A DNA stretch of 11,134 nt from Kiritimatiellia bacterium. GTDB lineage: Bacteria; Verrucomicrobiota; Kiritimatiellia; RFP12; UBA1067. The stretch spans positions 1 to 11,134 of the forward strand of contig JAGDAE010000046.1 of NCBI GenBank assembly GCA_017959645.1, written 5' to 3'. Each line of letters begins with the position of its first letter. The stretch's first letter is position 1. The notes under the pieces are model-generated. The model did not search any database. It worked only from the letters and a program-made list of their open reading frames with translations, and was not told where the DNA came from. This document shows positions 1-6,859 of this stretch, piece by piece. The position numbers were made by a program, and so were the translations under genes.

Positions 1-2
1 TG

Positions 3-215
3 AAGAACGACGTGATGAATTTGCTGCGCAACCAGGACTCGCCGGTGGAAGGGCTGGCGGATGAGCTGATTGGGATGTTCTACGGGGGAAATCATCCGTC
101 CGCCGTTCTCGACTATTGCATCCAGCACCTTGGGGCGATGCAGGACGAATTGAACGATGCGCTGCGAGGGCGTGTCCGCAAGATGTTTGCCGATGCGGCA
201 AGGCGCACAGGCTGA
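3..215 (+). CDS. C-terminal fragment of an unrecognised protein
   Basis: An open frame enters from the left edge and stops with TGA at 213–215, giving about 70 residues. A GTG at 12 and an ATG at 15 are in frame. No Shine–Dalgarno-like sequence precedes them and the frame stays open to the edge, so this is most likely the end of a longer gene rather than a complete small one. The visible part is predicted to be mainly helical and charged, with a basic tail (RGRVRKMFADAARRTG). I do not recognise a family and assign no function. No convincing intrinsic terminator follows: there is only an imperfect hairpin near 222–244 without a T tract. The next gene starts 148 bp downstream behind its own promoter-like site. 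Confidence 0.55.
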   Translation, partial: KNDVMNLLRNQDSPVEGLADELIGMFYGGNHPSAVLDYCIQHLGAMQDELNDALRGRVRKMFADAARRTG

Positions 216-317
216 TTCAGAATCGTGCAGACGAAGGCTGCGATTGGCTGATCGTGCGGCATAGGATGAGTCTATGACACATCGCTCATAATTCCGATTA
301 CCCTATCCTGCGGCGGA

Positions 318-328
318 TATGCGATAAT
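318..328 (+). promoter_or_regulatory. Putative extended −10 promoter for metY
   Basis: TATGCGATAAT at 318–328 reads as an extended −10 element (TG, one base, GATAAT). It ends 35 bp before the metY start codon. The −35 is weak: TTACCC at 298–303 with a 19-bp spacer is the best candidate. A direct repeat ATATGCG (317–323 and 327–333, 10 bp apart) overlaps the element and could be an operator half-site pair, though this may be chance. I looked for SAM-responsive riboswitch features in 216–363 and found none that I recognise. Confidence 0.4.
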
Positions 329-363
329 ATGCGCCATCAAAACCCGGGAAAGGAGAATCGGAA

Positions 364-1659
364 ATGAGCGAGAAAAAATACCATATCGAAACGCTGGCGG
401 TCCATGCTGGCCAGGACGCGTCGGGCGACCCTGCGACGCACGCCCGCGCGGTGCCGGTTTACCGTACGACGGCGTACAACTTTCGCGACTCGAAGCACGG
501 CGCGGACCTCTTCGGCCTGCGCGAACTGGGCAACATCTACGCGCGGCTGATGAACCCGACCAACGACGTGCTCGCGAAGCGCATCGCCGCGCTCGAGGGA
601 GGCGCGGCCGCGCAGACGTTCGCGAGCGGAACGGCGGCGATATACTTCACCGTGACCAACATCGCCCGCGCCGGCGACGAGATCGTCGCTGCGAACAACC
701 TTTACGGCGGAACTTTCAGCCAGTTCGACGCCATTCTCCCCAACGCGGGAATCAAGGTCAACTTCACTCCTGTCAACGATTTCGGGGCAGTCGAGGCTGC
801 GATAAACGAGAAGACTAGGCTTCTCTTTGTCGAAGCGGTCGGCAACCCCGCACTTGAAATCGCCGACATCGAGGGCTACGCCGAGGTCGCCCATCGCCAC
901 GGGCTTCCTCTCGTCGTCGACGCCACCTTCACGCCGCCGCCGCTGCTGCGCGCGTTCGACCACGGTGCGGACATAGTTGTCCATTCGCTTTCGAAGTGGA
1001 TCGGAGGGCACGGGGCAGGCATCGGCGGAATCGCGGTCGAGAAGGGCGGATTCGACTGGTCGGATCCGAAGTTCGCGCTCTACAACGAGCCGGACGCCGG
1101 CTACCACGGGCTTCGCTTCGCGCATGATCTGCCGGAGCCGCTGAAGCCCGTAGCGTTCTCCATACGTCTGCTGACGGTGGGGATACGCAACCAGGGACCG
1201 TGTCTTGCGCCGGATGCGGCGTGGATCTTCCTGCAGGGGGTGGAATCGCTCCCGCTGAGGATTGCGCGGCATTCGGAGAACGCGCTTGCGGTCGCGAAGT
1301 GGCTCGAGAAGCATCCGAAAGTGGCATGGGTGAAATATCCGTCGCTTTCGCAGCCGGAGCTGGCGAAGAAGTATCTGCCGCACGGAGCGGGCGGCATGGT
1401 GGTCTTCGGCGTCAAGGGCGGCTCGGAGGAGGCGCGCAAGGTCACGGACGCGGCGAATGGGGACATCTTCTCCCTCCTCGCCAACGTGGGCGACGCGAAA
1501 AGCCTCATCATCCATCCGGCCTCGACCACCCATTCGCAGCTTTCCGACGAGGACCTCATAAAGGGCGGAGTCAGGCCGGAGCTCATACGTCTTTCAATCG
1601 GTCTCGAACACATCGACGACATCACCGACGCTCTCGACGCCGCGCTCGCGGCGATATGA
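364..1659 (+). CDS. metY: O-acetylhomoserine aminocarboxypropyltransferase (sulfhydrylase)
   Basis: A 431-residue cytoplasmic enzyme of the PLP-dependent Cys/Met metabolism (fold type I, gamma) family. MetY makes homocysteine from O-acetylhomoserine and sulfide; some members also act on O-acetylserine. Family landmarks are in order: IYARLMNPTNDVL near 58–70, the phosphate-binding ASGTAAI at 87–93, the PLP-ring aspartate in VVDATFTPP (D186), and the Schiff-base lysine K211 in VVHSLSKWIGGHG. The C-terminal HPASTTHSQL segment and full length also match MetY rather than the shorter (~380–400 aa) MetB/MetC enzymes. The start is fixed by AGGAG at 351–355. The segment between 216 and the start carries a promoter-like site. 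Only 31 bp separate its stop from the barrel gene downstream, with no terminator between. MetY against MetZ or another sulfhydrylase is the remaining ambiguity. Confidence 0.93.
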   Translation: MSEKKYHIETLAVHAGQDASGDPATHARAVPVYRTTAYNFRDSKHGADLFGLRELGNIYARLMNPTNDVLAKRIAALEGGAAAQTFASGTAAIYFTVTNIARAGDEIVAANNLYGGTFSQFDAILPNAGIKVNFTPVNDFGAVEAAINEKTRLLFVEAVGNPALEIADIEGYAEVAHRHGLPLVVDATFTPPPLLRAFDHGADIVVHSLSKWIGGHGAGIGGIAVEKGGFDWSDPKFALYNEPDAGYHGLRFAHDLPEPLKPVAFSIRLLTVGIRNQGPCLAPDAAWIFLQGVESLPLRIARHSENALAVAKWLEKHPKVAWVKYPSLSQPELAKKYLPHGAGGMVVFGVKGGSEEARKVTDAANGDIFSLLANVGDAKSLIIHPASTTHSQLSDEDLIKGGVRPELIRLSIGLEHIDDITDALDAALAAI

Positions 1660-1690
1660 CAAACGGAAACACAAAGAAAGGAAACTGACA

Positions 1691-2560
1691 ATGAACGCAA
1701 ACATCATCAAAATTTCGCTGGCATCGATCGCGATCGCGGAGGCGTCGGTCCTGACGGCCGGGGTTCCGCTGAACAACCTGCAGGGAACCGGCGGCATCGC
1801 CTTCAACCCGTTAGCGTACACGGCCGGCGGGCCGTGGGGAGACGGCGAAAGCGAAAGCACGCTCGACTCGATCGTATCGACGCCGCAGTTCGGCGCGTGG
1901 TACGTCAACCTCAACGACGCCGGCATCGACTGGCTCGCGGCATCGGCGGCGCTCACGTTCGCCAACCGGGTCGAGTTCTCGGCCGGATACGGACTCGTCA
2001 ATGCGCACAAGTATGGCGACAAGTCGATAAACACCTACAATCTCGGCGCCAAGCTGCGGCTTCTCGACGAAAACGCGTTCGACACCTCGTGGCTGCCGGC
2101 GGTCGCCGTCGGCGGCGTGTACAAGTACACCGATTCGCGAACCGTCGAGGCGCTCAAGCTGGACGACGACGGTTTCGACGCCTACGCGGTCGCGTCCAAG
2201 CTGATAACGCAGACGCCGGTGCCGGTGCTGCTTTCGGCCGGCGCGCTCCTGTCTGACGAGGTGGTCAACGGCGTCGTCGGGCACAACGACTACAATGTGG
2301 CCGCGTTCGGCAACATCGACATCCTCCCCGCCGAAAACGTGGCGATCGGCGCCGAGTACAAGCAGGGGATCGACGCGGGCGACGGAATACGCAACCACGA
2401 CTACTGGGACGGACACGTCGCGTGGTTCGTGACCGATTCGCTCACGCTCGTGGCCGCCTTCGCCGAGACCGGCGACAAGGACAAGTTCTACCGCAGGGGC
2501 TCGACGAAAAACCTCGGCGTCGGCTCCGGAGCGGTGTTCTCGCTGCAGTATCGCTTCTGA
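1691..2560 (+). CDS. DUF3034-type outer-membrane beta-barrel protein
   Basis: A 289-residue predicted outer-membrane protein. The N-terminus has a hydrophobic, signal-like stretch (residues 4–24, IIKISLASIAIAEASVLTAG), less canonical than most Sec signals. The rest alternates short polar/hydrophobic strands with acidic turns and ends in SLQYRF, the terminal aromatic signature of barrels assembled by the BAM machinery. The arrangement NLQGTGGIAFNPLAYTAG (29–46), VEFSAGYG (94–101), WLPAVAVGGVYKY (134–146), VAIGAEYK (217–224) and a final WDGHVAWFVTDSLTLVAAF (239–257) resembles DUF3034 as I recall it; this is family-level recognition from memory, and ligand and function are unknown. AAAGGAAA (1676–1683) precedes the ATG. 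It is probably co-transcribed with metY. An 8-bp hairpin follows 13 bp after the stop. Confidence 0.75.
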   Translation: MNANIIKISLASIAIAEASVLTAGVPLNNLQGTGGIAFNPLAYTAGGPWGDGESESTLDSIVSTPQFGAWYVNLNDAGIDWLAASAALTFANRVEFSAGYGLVNAHKYGDKSINTYNLGAKLRLLDENAFDTSWLPAVAVGGVYKYTDSRTVEALKLDDDGFDAYAVASKLITQTPVPVLLSAGALLSDEVVNGVVGHNDYNVAAFGNIDILPAENVAIGAEYKQGIDAGDGIRNHDYWDGHVAWFVTDSLTLVAAFAETGDKDKFYRRGSTKNLGVGSGAVFSLQYRF

Positions 2561-2572
2561 CGGCGGGCATAG

Positions 2573-2592
2573 GCGCGGGCTATGGCCCGCGC
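2573..2592. other. GC-rich hairpin downstream of the barrel gene
   Basis: A perfect 8-bp inverted repeat, GCGCGGGC–TATG–GCCCGCGC, sits 13 bp after the stop at 2560. Neither side has a T tract, so it is not a canonical intrinsic terminator. It could slow polymerase or protect a 3' end from either direction, since the atpB transcript converges on it from the right. Confidence 0.6.
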
Positions 2593-2605
2593 AAGATATT
2601 GCCGA

Positions 2606-2636
2606 TTGCCTTCCGGACGCGGAGGTATGGTACAAT
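2606..2636 (+). promoter_or_regulatory. Orphan promoter-like site
   Basis: TATGGTACAAT at 2626–2636 is identical over 11 bases to the −10 region of the SGNH gene (9974–9984). TTGCCT at 2606–2611 is a possible −35 with a 19-bp spacer. No + strand protein gene follows; the next element is a hairpin at 2643–2658 and then a terminator ending near 2707. Initiation about 7 bp after the −10 would begin the transcript at the first hairpin. Confidence 0.5.
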
Positions 2637-2641
2637 ATCTG

Positions 2642-2707
2642 CCGGATCGGAACATCCGCATTTCGAGGCGGGACGGGCCCAAGGGGAACCAGTCCCGCCT
2701 CTTTTTT
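2642..2707 (+). ncRNA. Candidate small RNA of about 65 nt
   Basis: Defined by an extended −10 site ending at 2636 and an intrinsic terminator ending near 2707. The predicted transcript would have a 5' hairpin, CGGAT (2643–2647) with ATCCG (2654–2658) and a CGGAAC loop. A short linker (2659–2664) follows, then the 10-bp terminator stem with a 17-nt loop containing AAGGGGAACC. No start codon with a reading frame of useful length lies within it. It could instead be nothing more than the terminator of the upstream metY–barrel transcript with a chance promoter match. It resembles no RNA family I can name. Confidence 0.35.
2665..2707 (+). terminator. Rho-independent terminator (+ strand)
   Basis: GAGGCGGGAC (2665–2674) pairs perfectly with GTCCCGCCTC (2692–2701), followed directly by TTTTTTA (2702–2708). 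The T tract is on the + strand only, so it ends rightward transcripts: the metY–barrel operon, the candidate small RNA, or both. It stops rightward transcription 22 bp before the end of the convergent atpB gene. Confidence 0.85.
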
Positions 2708-2728
2708 ATTCGTGATTTGCGGCCTCGG

Positions 2729-4030
2729 TCAACGCGAGGGCCAGAACTTGTCCGAGAGCTTGCTGGGTATTCCGACCTCGCCCTTGTCGAAGCAGTCGGC
2801 GAGGATCTTCCAGCCGAGGTCGAGCGCGTCTTCGAGCGGAATGTTTACCGAAAGATCCATCATTTCGCGCTCGAACGTCTCGCCGTACTTGAGCAGCTTG
2901 ACGTCCCACGCGGACATCTTGAAGCCCATCGACTGCTTCTCCACCGTCTCTTTGTACTGCGCGTAGAGCTTTATCATCGCGTCCATGATGGTGCGGTGGT
3001 CTTCGCGGGTGTTCTTGTTCACCTGCTGTTTGAGGCGGCTCAGCGAACCGAACGGCTCGATGCGTCCGTTTTTGAGGTAGAACTGCCCCTCGGTTATGTA
3101 GCCGGTGTTGTCTGGCACCGGGTGGGTTACGTCATCGCCCGGCATCGTCGTCACCGCGAGGATGGTTATCGAGCCTGCGCCGTCGAAGTCGACGGCCTTT
3201 TCGTATCTCGCGGCGAGCTGCGAATAGAGGTCGCCCGGGTAGCCGCGGTTCGAGGGTATCTGCTCCATGGTGATCGCGATTTCCTTCATCGCGTCGGCGA
3301 AGCCGGTCATGTCGGTCAGCAGAACGAGCACGTCCTTTCCGGCGAGCGCGAATTTTTCGGCGACGGCGAGCGAGATGTCGGGTACGAGCATGCATTCGAC
3401 CGTCGGGTCGGCGGCGGTGTGCACGAACATCACGGTCTTCGAGAGCGCGCCCGACTTGTCGAGCGTCGAGCGGAATTTGAGATATTCGTCGTACTTCAGC
3501 CCCATGCCGCCGATGACGATGACGTCAGAGTCGGCCTGCAGCGCGATTCGCGCGAGCAGTTCGTTGTAGGGTTCGCCGGCGCGTGCGAAGATCGGCAGTT
3601 TCTGCGACTTCACGAGCGTGTTGAAAAGGTCGATCATCGGGATGTTGGTCCTGACCATTTCGTGCGGCATGACGCGTCTGGCCGGGTTCACCGACGGCTG
3701 TCCGATCGGCGAGGGGTTGTCGGCGACTTCGGGTCCGCCGTCGCGCGGCCGGCCGGAGCCGGTGAACGCGCGCCCGAGCAGCGCGTCCGAGAAGGGGGCT
3801 TTCATCGTCTCGCCGAGAAAGCGCACTTTCGCGGCCGTGTCCACGCCTCTGGCGCCGGCGAAAATCTGTAAAGTGACGCTGTCGCCGTCGAGTTTGATGA
3901 CCTGGGCGAGGGACGTGCCCGCGCGCGATTCTATCTCGGCGATCTCGCCGTAGCCGGCGCCCTCGGCGCGTAGGGTGGCGATCGAGCCCGAAAGGGCGTC
4001 GATGCGGTGGTAGACTTTGTTATTGAACAT
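2729..4030 (-). CDS. atpB: V-type ATP synthase subunit B (regulatory/non-catalytic)
   Basis: A 433-residue B subunit of the soluble V1/A1 head, alternating with subunit A in the A3B3 hexamer. As expected for B, the P-loop is degenerate: the position carries IFARAGEPYNELLARIALQA (147–166) with no GKT. Other landmarks are VLLTDMTGFADAMKEI (236–251), NRGYPGDLYSQLA (261–273), ITEGQFYL (312–319) and GSLSRL (328–333), whose arginine (R332) corresponds to the arginine finger that reaches the catalytic site on A. The ATG at 4030 is chosen because GAGGAG lies just upstream and the protein then begins MFNNKVYHRID, as expected. The open frame extends further upstream, but that part is antisense-like arginine/serine-rich sequence within atpA. 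It overlaps the end of atpA by 11 bp, indicating translational coupling. It is the last gene of the operon here. Confidence 0.95.
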   Translation of the reverse strand: MFNNKVYHRIDALSGSIATLRAEGAGYGEIAEIESRAGTSLAQVIKLDGDSVTLQIFAGARGVDTAAKVRFLGETMKAPFSDALLGRAFTGSGRPRDGGPEVADNPSPIGQPSVNPARRVMPHEMVRTNIPMIDLFNTLVKSQKLPIFARAGEPYNELLARIALQADSDVIVIGGMGLKYDEYLKFRSTLDKSGALSKTVMFVHTAADPTVECMLVPDISLAVAEKFALAGKDVLVLLTDMTGFADAMKEIAITMEQIPSNRGYPGDLYSQLAARYEKAVDFDGAGSITILAVTTMPGDDVTHPVPDNTGYITEGQFYLKNGRIEPFGSLSRLKQQVNKNTREDHRTIMDAMIKLYAQYKETVEKQSMGFKMSAWDVKLLKYGETFEREMMDLSVNIPLEDALDLGWKILADCFDKGEVGIPSKLSDKFWPSR

Positions 4031-5789
4031 TTGCCGACTCCTCGATTTTTGCGGCCAGTGCCGCGCGACCGGATTCGAATTCCGGGCTGTCGAAACGCTT
4101 GTCATTCCAGTCGATGAACTGCTGGCGCAGATCTGCGAAAAACTTTCTGGTCTCGTCCTTGTCTTCGAACCGGTAGGACGCCTCCAGCGCCTTTTCGACG
4201 ATGTCGAACATGACGCGCTGGCGCTCGACCGGGGTTGTCGCGTCCGCGTCGGAGAATGCGTTCTGCTGCAGGTACACCGCGTCGAGGAACTCCGCCTTGA
4301 GATATGTCGTGAAATCCTCGAGCGAGGTTCCCTCTTCGCCAACGACCTTCATCATCTGCCCGACTTCGCTGCCTTTTCGCAGGATGTCGCGTGCGCGTTC
4401 GACCCGATTCTGCTCGATGACGGAATTGTAGTGGCTCCAGCTTTCGAGCGGGTCGATGGCCGGGTAGCGTCTCGCGTCGGAGCGCGCGCGGGAGAGCCCG
4501 TGGAAGCCGCCGACGACCTTCAGGGTCGCCTGGGTTACCGGTTCGTCGAAGTTTCCGCCCGCGGGCGAGACCGTGCCGCCGATCGTGACCGAACCGGTCG
4601 AGCCGTCTTTGAGCTGCACCCTGCCGGCGCGCTCGTAGAACGCCGCGATGCGCGATTCGAGATAGGCCGGAAACGCCTCCTCGCCGGGAATCTCCTCGAG
4701 GCGGCCGGAAAGTTCGCGCATCGCCTGCGCCCAGCGCGAAGTGGAATCGGCGAGTACGAGTACGTTGAGCCCCATCTGGCGGAAGTATTCAGCGAGCGTG
4801 ACCGCCGTGTAGACCGACGCTTCGCGCGAGGCGACCGGCATCGACGAGGTGTTGCATATGATGATCGTCCGCTTCATCAGCGACTGGCCGGTTTTCGGGT
4901 CGACGATCTCGGGGAATTCCTTCAGCGTCTCGACGACTTCGCCCGCGCGTTCGCCGCAGGCTGCGGAAATTACGATGTCGACCTTCGCGTAGCGCGCGGT
5001 GGTCTGCTGCAGAACCGTCTTGCCGGCGCCGAACGGGCCGGGGATGCAGTAGGTTCCGCCGACCGCGACCGGGAAGAAGGTGTCGATGGTCCTTACCGTC
5101 GTTTCCAGCGTCTGGCTCGGCGCGAGCCGTTCGGCGAAGCACTTGATGGGAACCTTCACCGGCCAGCGCTGCATCATCTTGACCTCGACGTCCTTGCCGT
5201 CGGCGCCGGTCAGCGTCGCGATTGTCTCTTCGACCGTGTAGTCGCCGGCCGGAGCGACCGACTTTACGGTGAAGTTGCCGCGGAAGGCGAAGGGAACCAT
5301 GATCTTGTGGCCCGGCATCGTCTTGTTGTCGAAGATCCCCTCGGTCACCCAGCCGAGCGGCACGCCGGCCGAAACCCGCTCGCCGGGTTTCGCGGTCGGA
5401 TGGAAGTCCCACTTCCGGTCGCGCGGAAGCCCCGGCAGATACATCCCTCGCTGCAGGAAGTAGCCGGCGTCTTTCGATATCTTCTGCGCCTCCTTCGCGA
5501 GTTCCGGCAGGGGATTCTGCAGTCCGTCGTAGACCTGCGCGAGCATGCCCGGCCCCAGTTCGGCGGCGAGCATTTCGCCAGAGAACTCTACCTTGTCGCC
5601 GACCTTGAGGTCGGTCGTCGACTCGAAAACCTGCATGTCGCACCTGCTCCCGCGAACGCGCACGATCTCAGCCATCAGCCGCATGCCGCCGAGTAACGCG
5701 TACCCGACCTCGTTCTGCGCCACCGCGCCGTCGAATTCGACGGTTATCATATTGCCGTTGACGACTCTGACGCTACCGGTTGTTGTCAT
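4020..5789 (-). CDS. atpA: V-type ATP synthase subunit A (catalytic)
   Basis: A 589-residue catalytic A subunit, normal length for the family. The beta-barrel start (TGSVRVVNGNMITVEF) is followed by the A-specific non-homologous insert (about 115–200, LQRGMYLPGLPRDRKW onward). Then come MQRWPVKVP (206–214), the P-loop GPFGAGKT (251–258, K257), ACGERAGEV (277–285) with catalytic glutamate E280, the Walker B region VLVLADSTSRW (343–353), and SGRLEEIPGEEAFPAYL (361–377). The ADP/ATP-hydrolysing and synthesising site is therefore intact. The start at 5789 forms an ATGA overlap with the stop of the DUF2764 gene and has GGGAG upstream. The stop overlaps atpB by 11 bp. Sequence style (for example KSAP-like VFESTTDLKVGDKVEFSGE, 54–72) is closer to the chlamydial/spirochaetal branch than to archaeal or Enterococcus enzymes, as I recall them. 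Coupling ion (H+ or Na+) cannot be told from A. Confidence 0.97.
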   Translation of the reverse strand: MTTTGSVRVVNGNMITVEFDGAVAQNEVGYALLGGMRLMAEIVRVRGSRCDMQVFESTTDLKVGDKVEFSGEMLAAELGPGMLAQVYDGLQNPLPELAKEAQKISKDAGYFLQRGMYLPGLPRDRKWDFHPTAKPGERVSAGVPLGWVTEGIFDNKTMPGHKIMVPFAFRGNFTVKSVAPAGDYTVEETIATLTGADGKDVEVKMMQRWPVKVPIKCFAERLAPSQTLETTVRTIDTFFPVAVGGTYCIPGPFGAGKTVLQQTTARYAKVDIVISAACGERAGEVVETLKEFPEIVDPKTGQSLMKRTIIICNTSSMPVASREASVYTAVTLAEYFRQMGLNVLVLADSTSRWAQAMRELSGRLEEIPGEEAFPAYLESRIAAFYERAGRVQLKDGSTGSVTIGGTVSPAGGNFDEPVTQATLKVVGGFHGLSRARSDARRYPAIDPLESWSHYNSVIEQNRVERARDILRKGSEVGQMMKVVGEEGTSLEDFTTYLKAEFLDAVYLQQNAFSDADATTPVERQRVMFDIVEKALEASYRFEDKDETRKFFADLRQQFIDWNDKRFDSPEFESGRAALAAKIEESANVQ

Positions 5790-6229
5790 CTTTTCGTCTC
5801 CCGGGCGAGGCGGTCGAACGCCTCGTTGCCCTTGTCTTTTGAAATTTTCGCGCGTCTTGCGGCGATTCCGAGGCGTATCGCATAGGCCGCGAGCGCGCCC
5901 TTGCCGAGCGGCGAGGCCGGGTCGGCGAGTTCGCCGGCCGCGTCCCACCACACCCTGTCTATCGCCTCCTGACGACGATAGACGTCCTTCTCCTGAAAGC
6001 AGGCGAGCACCCGGTTGCGCCAGTACATCGAGCATCCATGTGCCGGCCGGCGGTACTTTTCGCCTCCGCGCGCCTCGGCGACGGCGTTGCGCAGCTGGGT
6101 TTCGAGATCCCGCCACTCCGCCGGAATCTCCACCTCGCCGGCGATCTCGCGGAAGCGTTCCGCCGAGACCGGCGCCTCCGCGCCGAATTCGAGCGCCGGC
6201 AGCGAACACACGATATAGTCGAGCGGCAT
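5786..6229 (-). CDS. DUF2764-family V-ATPase-associated protein, short form
   Basis: A 147-residue protein between atpE and atpA, the slot held by DUF2764 genes in Chlamydia, spirochaete and Bacteroidetes V-ATPase operons. These clusters lack an obvious subunit C, and DUF2764 proteins have been suspected of filling that role. The N-terminus MPLDYIVCSLPALEFG (1–16) and the C-terminal helix-rich part (CFQEKDVYRRQEAIDRVWW, 77–95; KGALAAYAIRLGIAARRAKI, 110–129; KGNEAFDRL, 133–141) fit that family. Usual members are, from memory, about 260–280 residues, so this one seems to lack much of the middle. The frame is intact, with no frameshift visible. Its stop overlaps the atpA start (ATGA) and only 1 bp separates it from atpE. 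No strong Shine–Dalgarno is seen, which points to translation coupled to atpE. Confidence 0.72.
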   Translation of the reverse strand: MPLDYIVCSLPALEFGAEAPVSAERFREIAGEVEIPAEWRDLETQLRNAVAEARGGEKYRRPAHGCSMYWRNRVLACFQEKDVYRRQEAIDRVWWDAAGELADPASPLGKGALAAYAIRLGIAARRAKISKDKGNEAFDRLARETKR

Positions 6230-6230
6230 C

Positions 6231-6803
6231 TTACTTCAGAAGTTCCGCCAGATCCGGACGCAGCCGGCGCATGAGTTCGCCGGCGATCGTTTCGGCCGTG
6301 AAAGAGTGCTCGACGCGTCCGCCCTCGACGCGCACCGAGAAACCGGCGCCGAGTGTTTCGTCGATGACGACCGAGATGTTCTTTTCGGACGCCAGCTGCG
6401 CCTTCAGAGCCGCCGCGAGTCCGGGCCCGTCCACCGCCACCTCGGCGTCGCCGGCGACCGACGCGATCGCCTTCTTGACCAGCGCGACGACCGCATCCTC
6501 GTCGCCGAGCGCCTTTTCGACGTTCTTCGCCAGTAGATTCCCGAGCATCTCCTCGACCGCGTTCTTGACGGAACGTATCGTGTCGCGCGCACTCTGGCGA
6601 AGCGACTCCCGCGCCCGCTCCGCATAGTCCGCCGCCGCCTTTTCGCCGTCGGCGCGAAGCTTTTTGGCCGTCGTTTTCGCCTCGGCCACGATGGCATCGG
6701 CCTGCGCTTTCGCTTTCGACAAAAGCCCGTTCGCGTCGCGTTCGGCCTTCTCGAGCCCCTCGCGGTTTATCTTCTCCAGCAACGCCTGCAGATCTTCAGA
6801 CAT
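6231..6803 (-). CDS. atpE: V-type ATP synthase subunit E (peripheral stalk)
   Basis: A 190-residue stator subunit that links the A3B3 head to the membrane part. The N-terminal half (about 5–85) is an alanine/lysine/glutamate-rich helix with long heptad character (LEKAERDANGLLSKAKAQAD, then AKKLRADGEKAAADYAERAR), expected to form the peripheral-stalk coiled coil. The C-terminal half is a mixed alpha/beta globular part (ISVVIDETLGAGFSVRVEGG, 143–162) typical of subunit E. The ATG at 6803 is chosen because GGAGG (6809–6813) sits 5 bp upstream; an in-frame ATG at 6830 would overlap the −10 element. First gene of the operon, 1 bp from the DUF2764 gene. Identification rests on composition, this C-terminal motif and the operon position, since E is poorly conserved. 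Confidence 0.88.
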   Translation of the reverse strand: MSEDLQALLEKINREGLEKAERDANGLLSKAKAQADAIVAEAKTTAKKLRADGEKAAADYAERARESLRQSARDTIRSVKNAVEEMLGNLLAKNVEKALGDEDAVVALVKKAIASVAGDAEVAVDGPGLAAALKAQLASEKNISVVIDETLGAGFSVRVEGGRVEHSFTAETIAGELMRRLRPDLAELLK

Positions 6804-6829
6804 TTGAACCTCCAAAAAAATTGCCGCCA

Positions 6830-6859
6830 ATTATACACTTTTTCACCCCCGCAAGTCAA
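6830..6859 (-). promoter_or_regulatory. Promoter of the V-type ATPase operon
   Basis: On the − strand TTGACT (6854–6859) and a perfect TATAAT (6830–6835) are separated by 18 bp, a near-consensus housekeeping promoter. The start point would be near 6823, leaving a leader of only about 20 nt that contains the GGAGG ribosome site of atpE. No operator or riboswitch fits into so short a leader. Confidence 0.8.

Noticed and set aside
216..363. SAM-responsive riboswitch upstream of metY
   Set aside because: The gene makes it plausible, but I see no recognisable SAM-I or SAM-II core, and the −10 at 318–328 leaves only about a 30-nt leader.
2582..3871. Long + strand open frame opposite atpB
   Set aside because: It lies antisense to a certain V-ATPase B subunit; its arginine/valine/histidine-rich product is typical of the complementary frame of GC-rich genes and it has no ribosome site.
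4031..4342. N-terminal extension of the atpB frame
   Set aside because: The extra 104 residues are serine/arginine-rich shadow of atpA. The GAGGAG site and the homologous N-terminus place the start at 4030.
4017..5696. 559-residue + strand open frame opposite atpA
   Set aside because: Antisense shadow of the catalytic subunit gene; composition is arginine/leucine/glutamate-rich with no family resemblance.
5790..6209. N-terminal extension of the atpA frame
   Set aside because: It overlaps the DUF2764 gene in another frame, and the family's N-terminus and ATGA coupling fix the start at 5789.
6804..6830. Upstream ATG for atpE at 6830
   Set aside because: It would put the start codon inside the −10 box and the GGAGG ribosome site inside the coding sequence.
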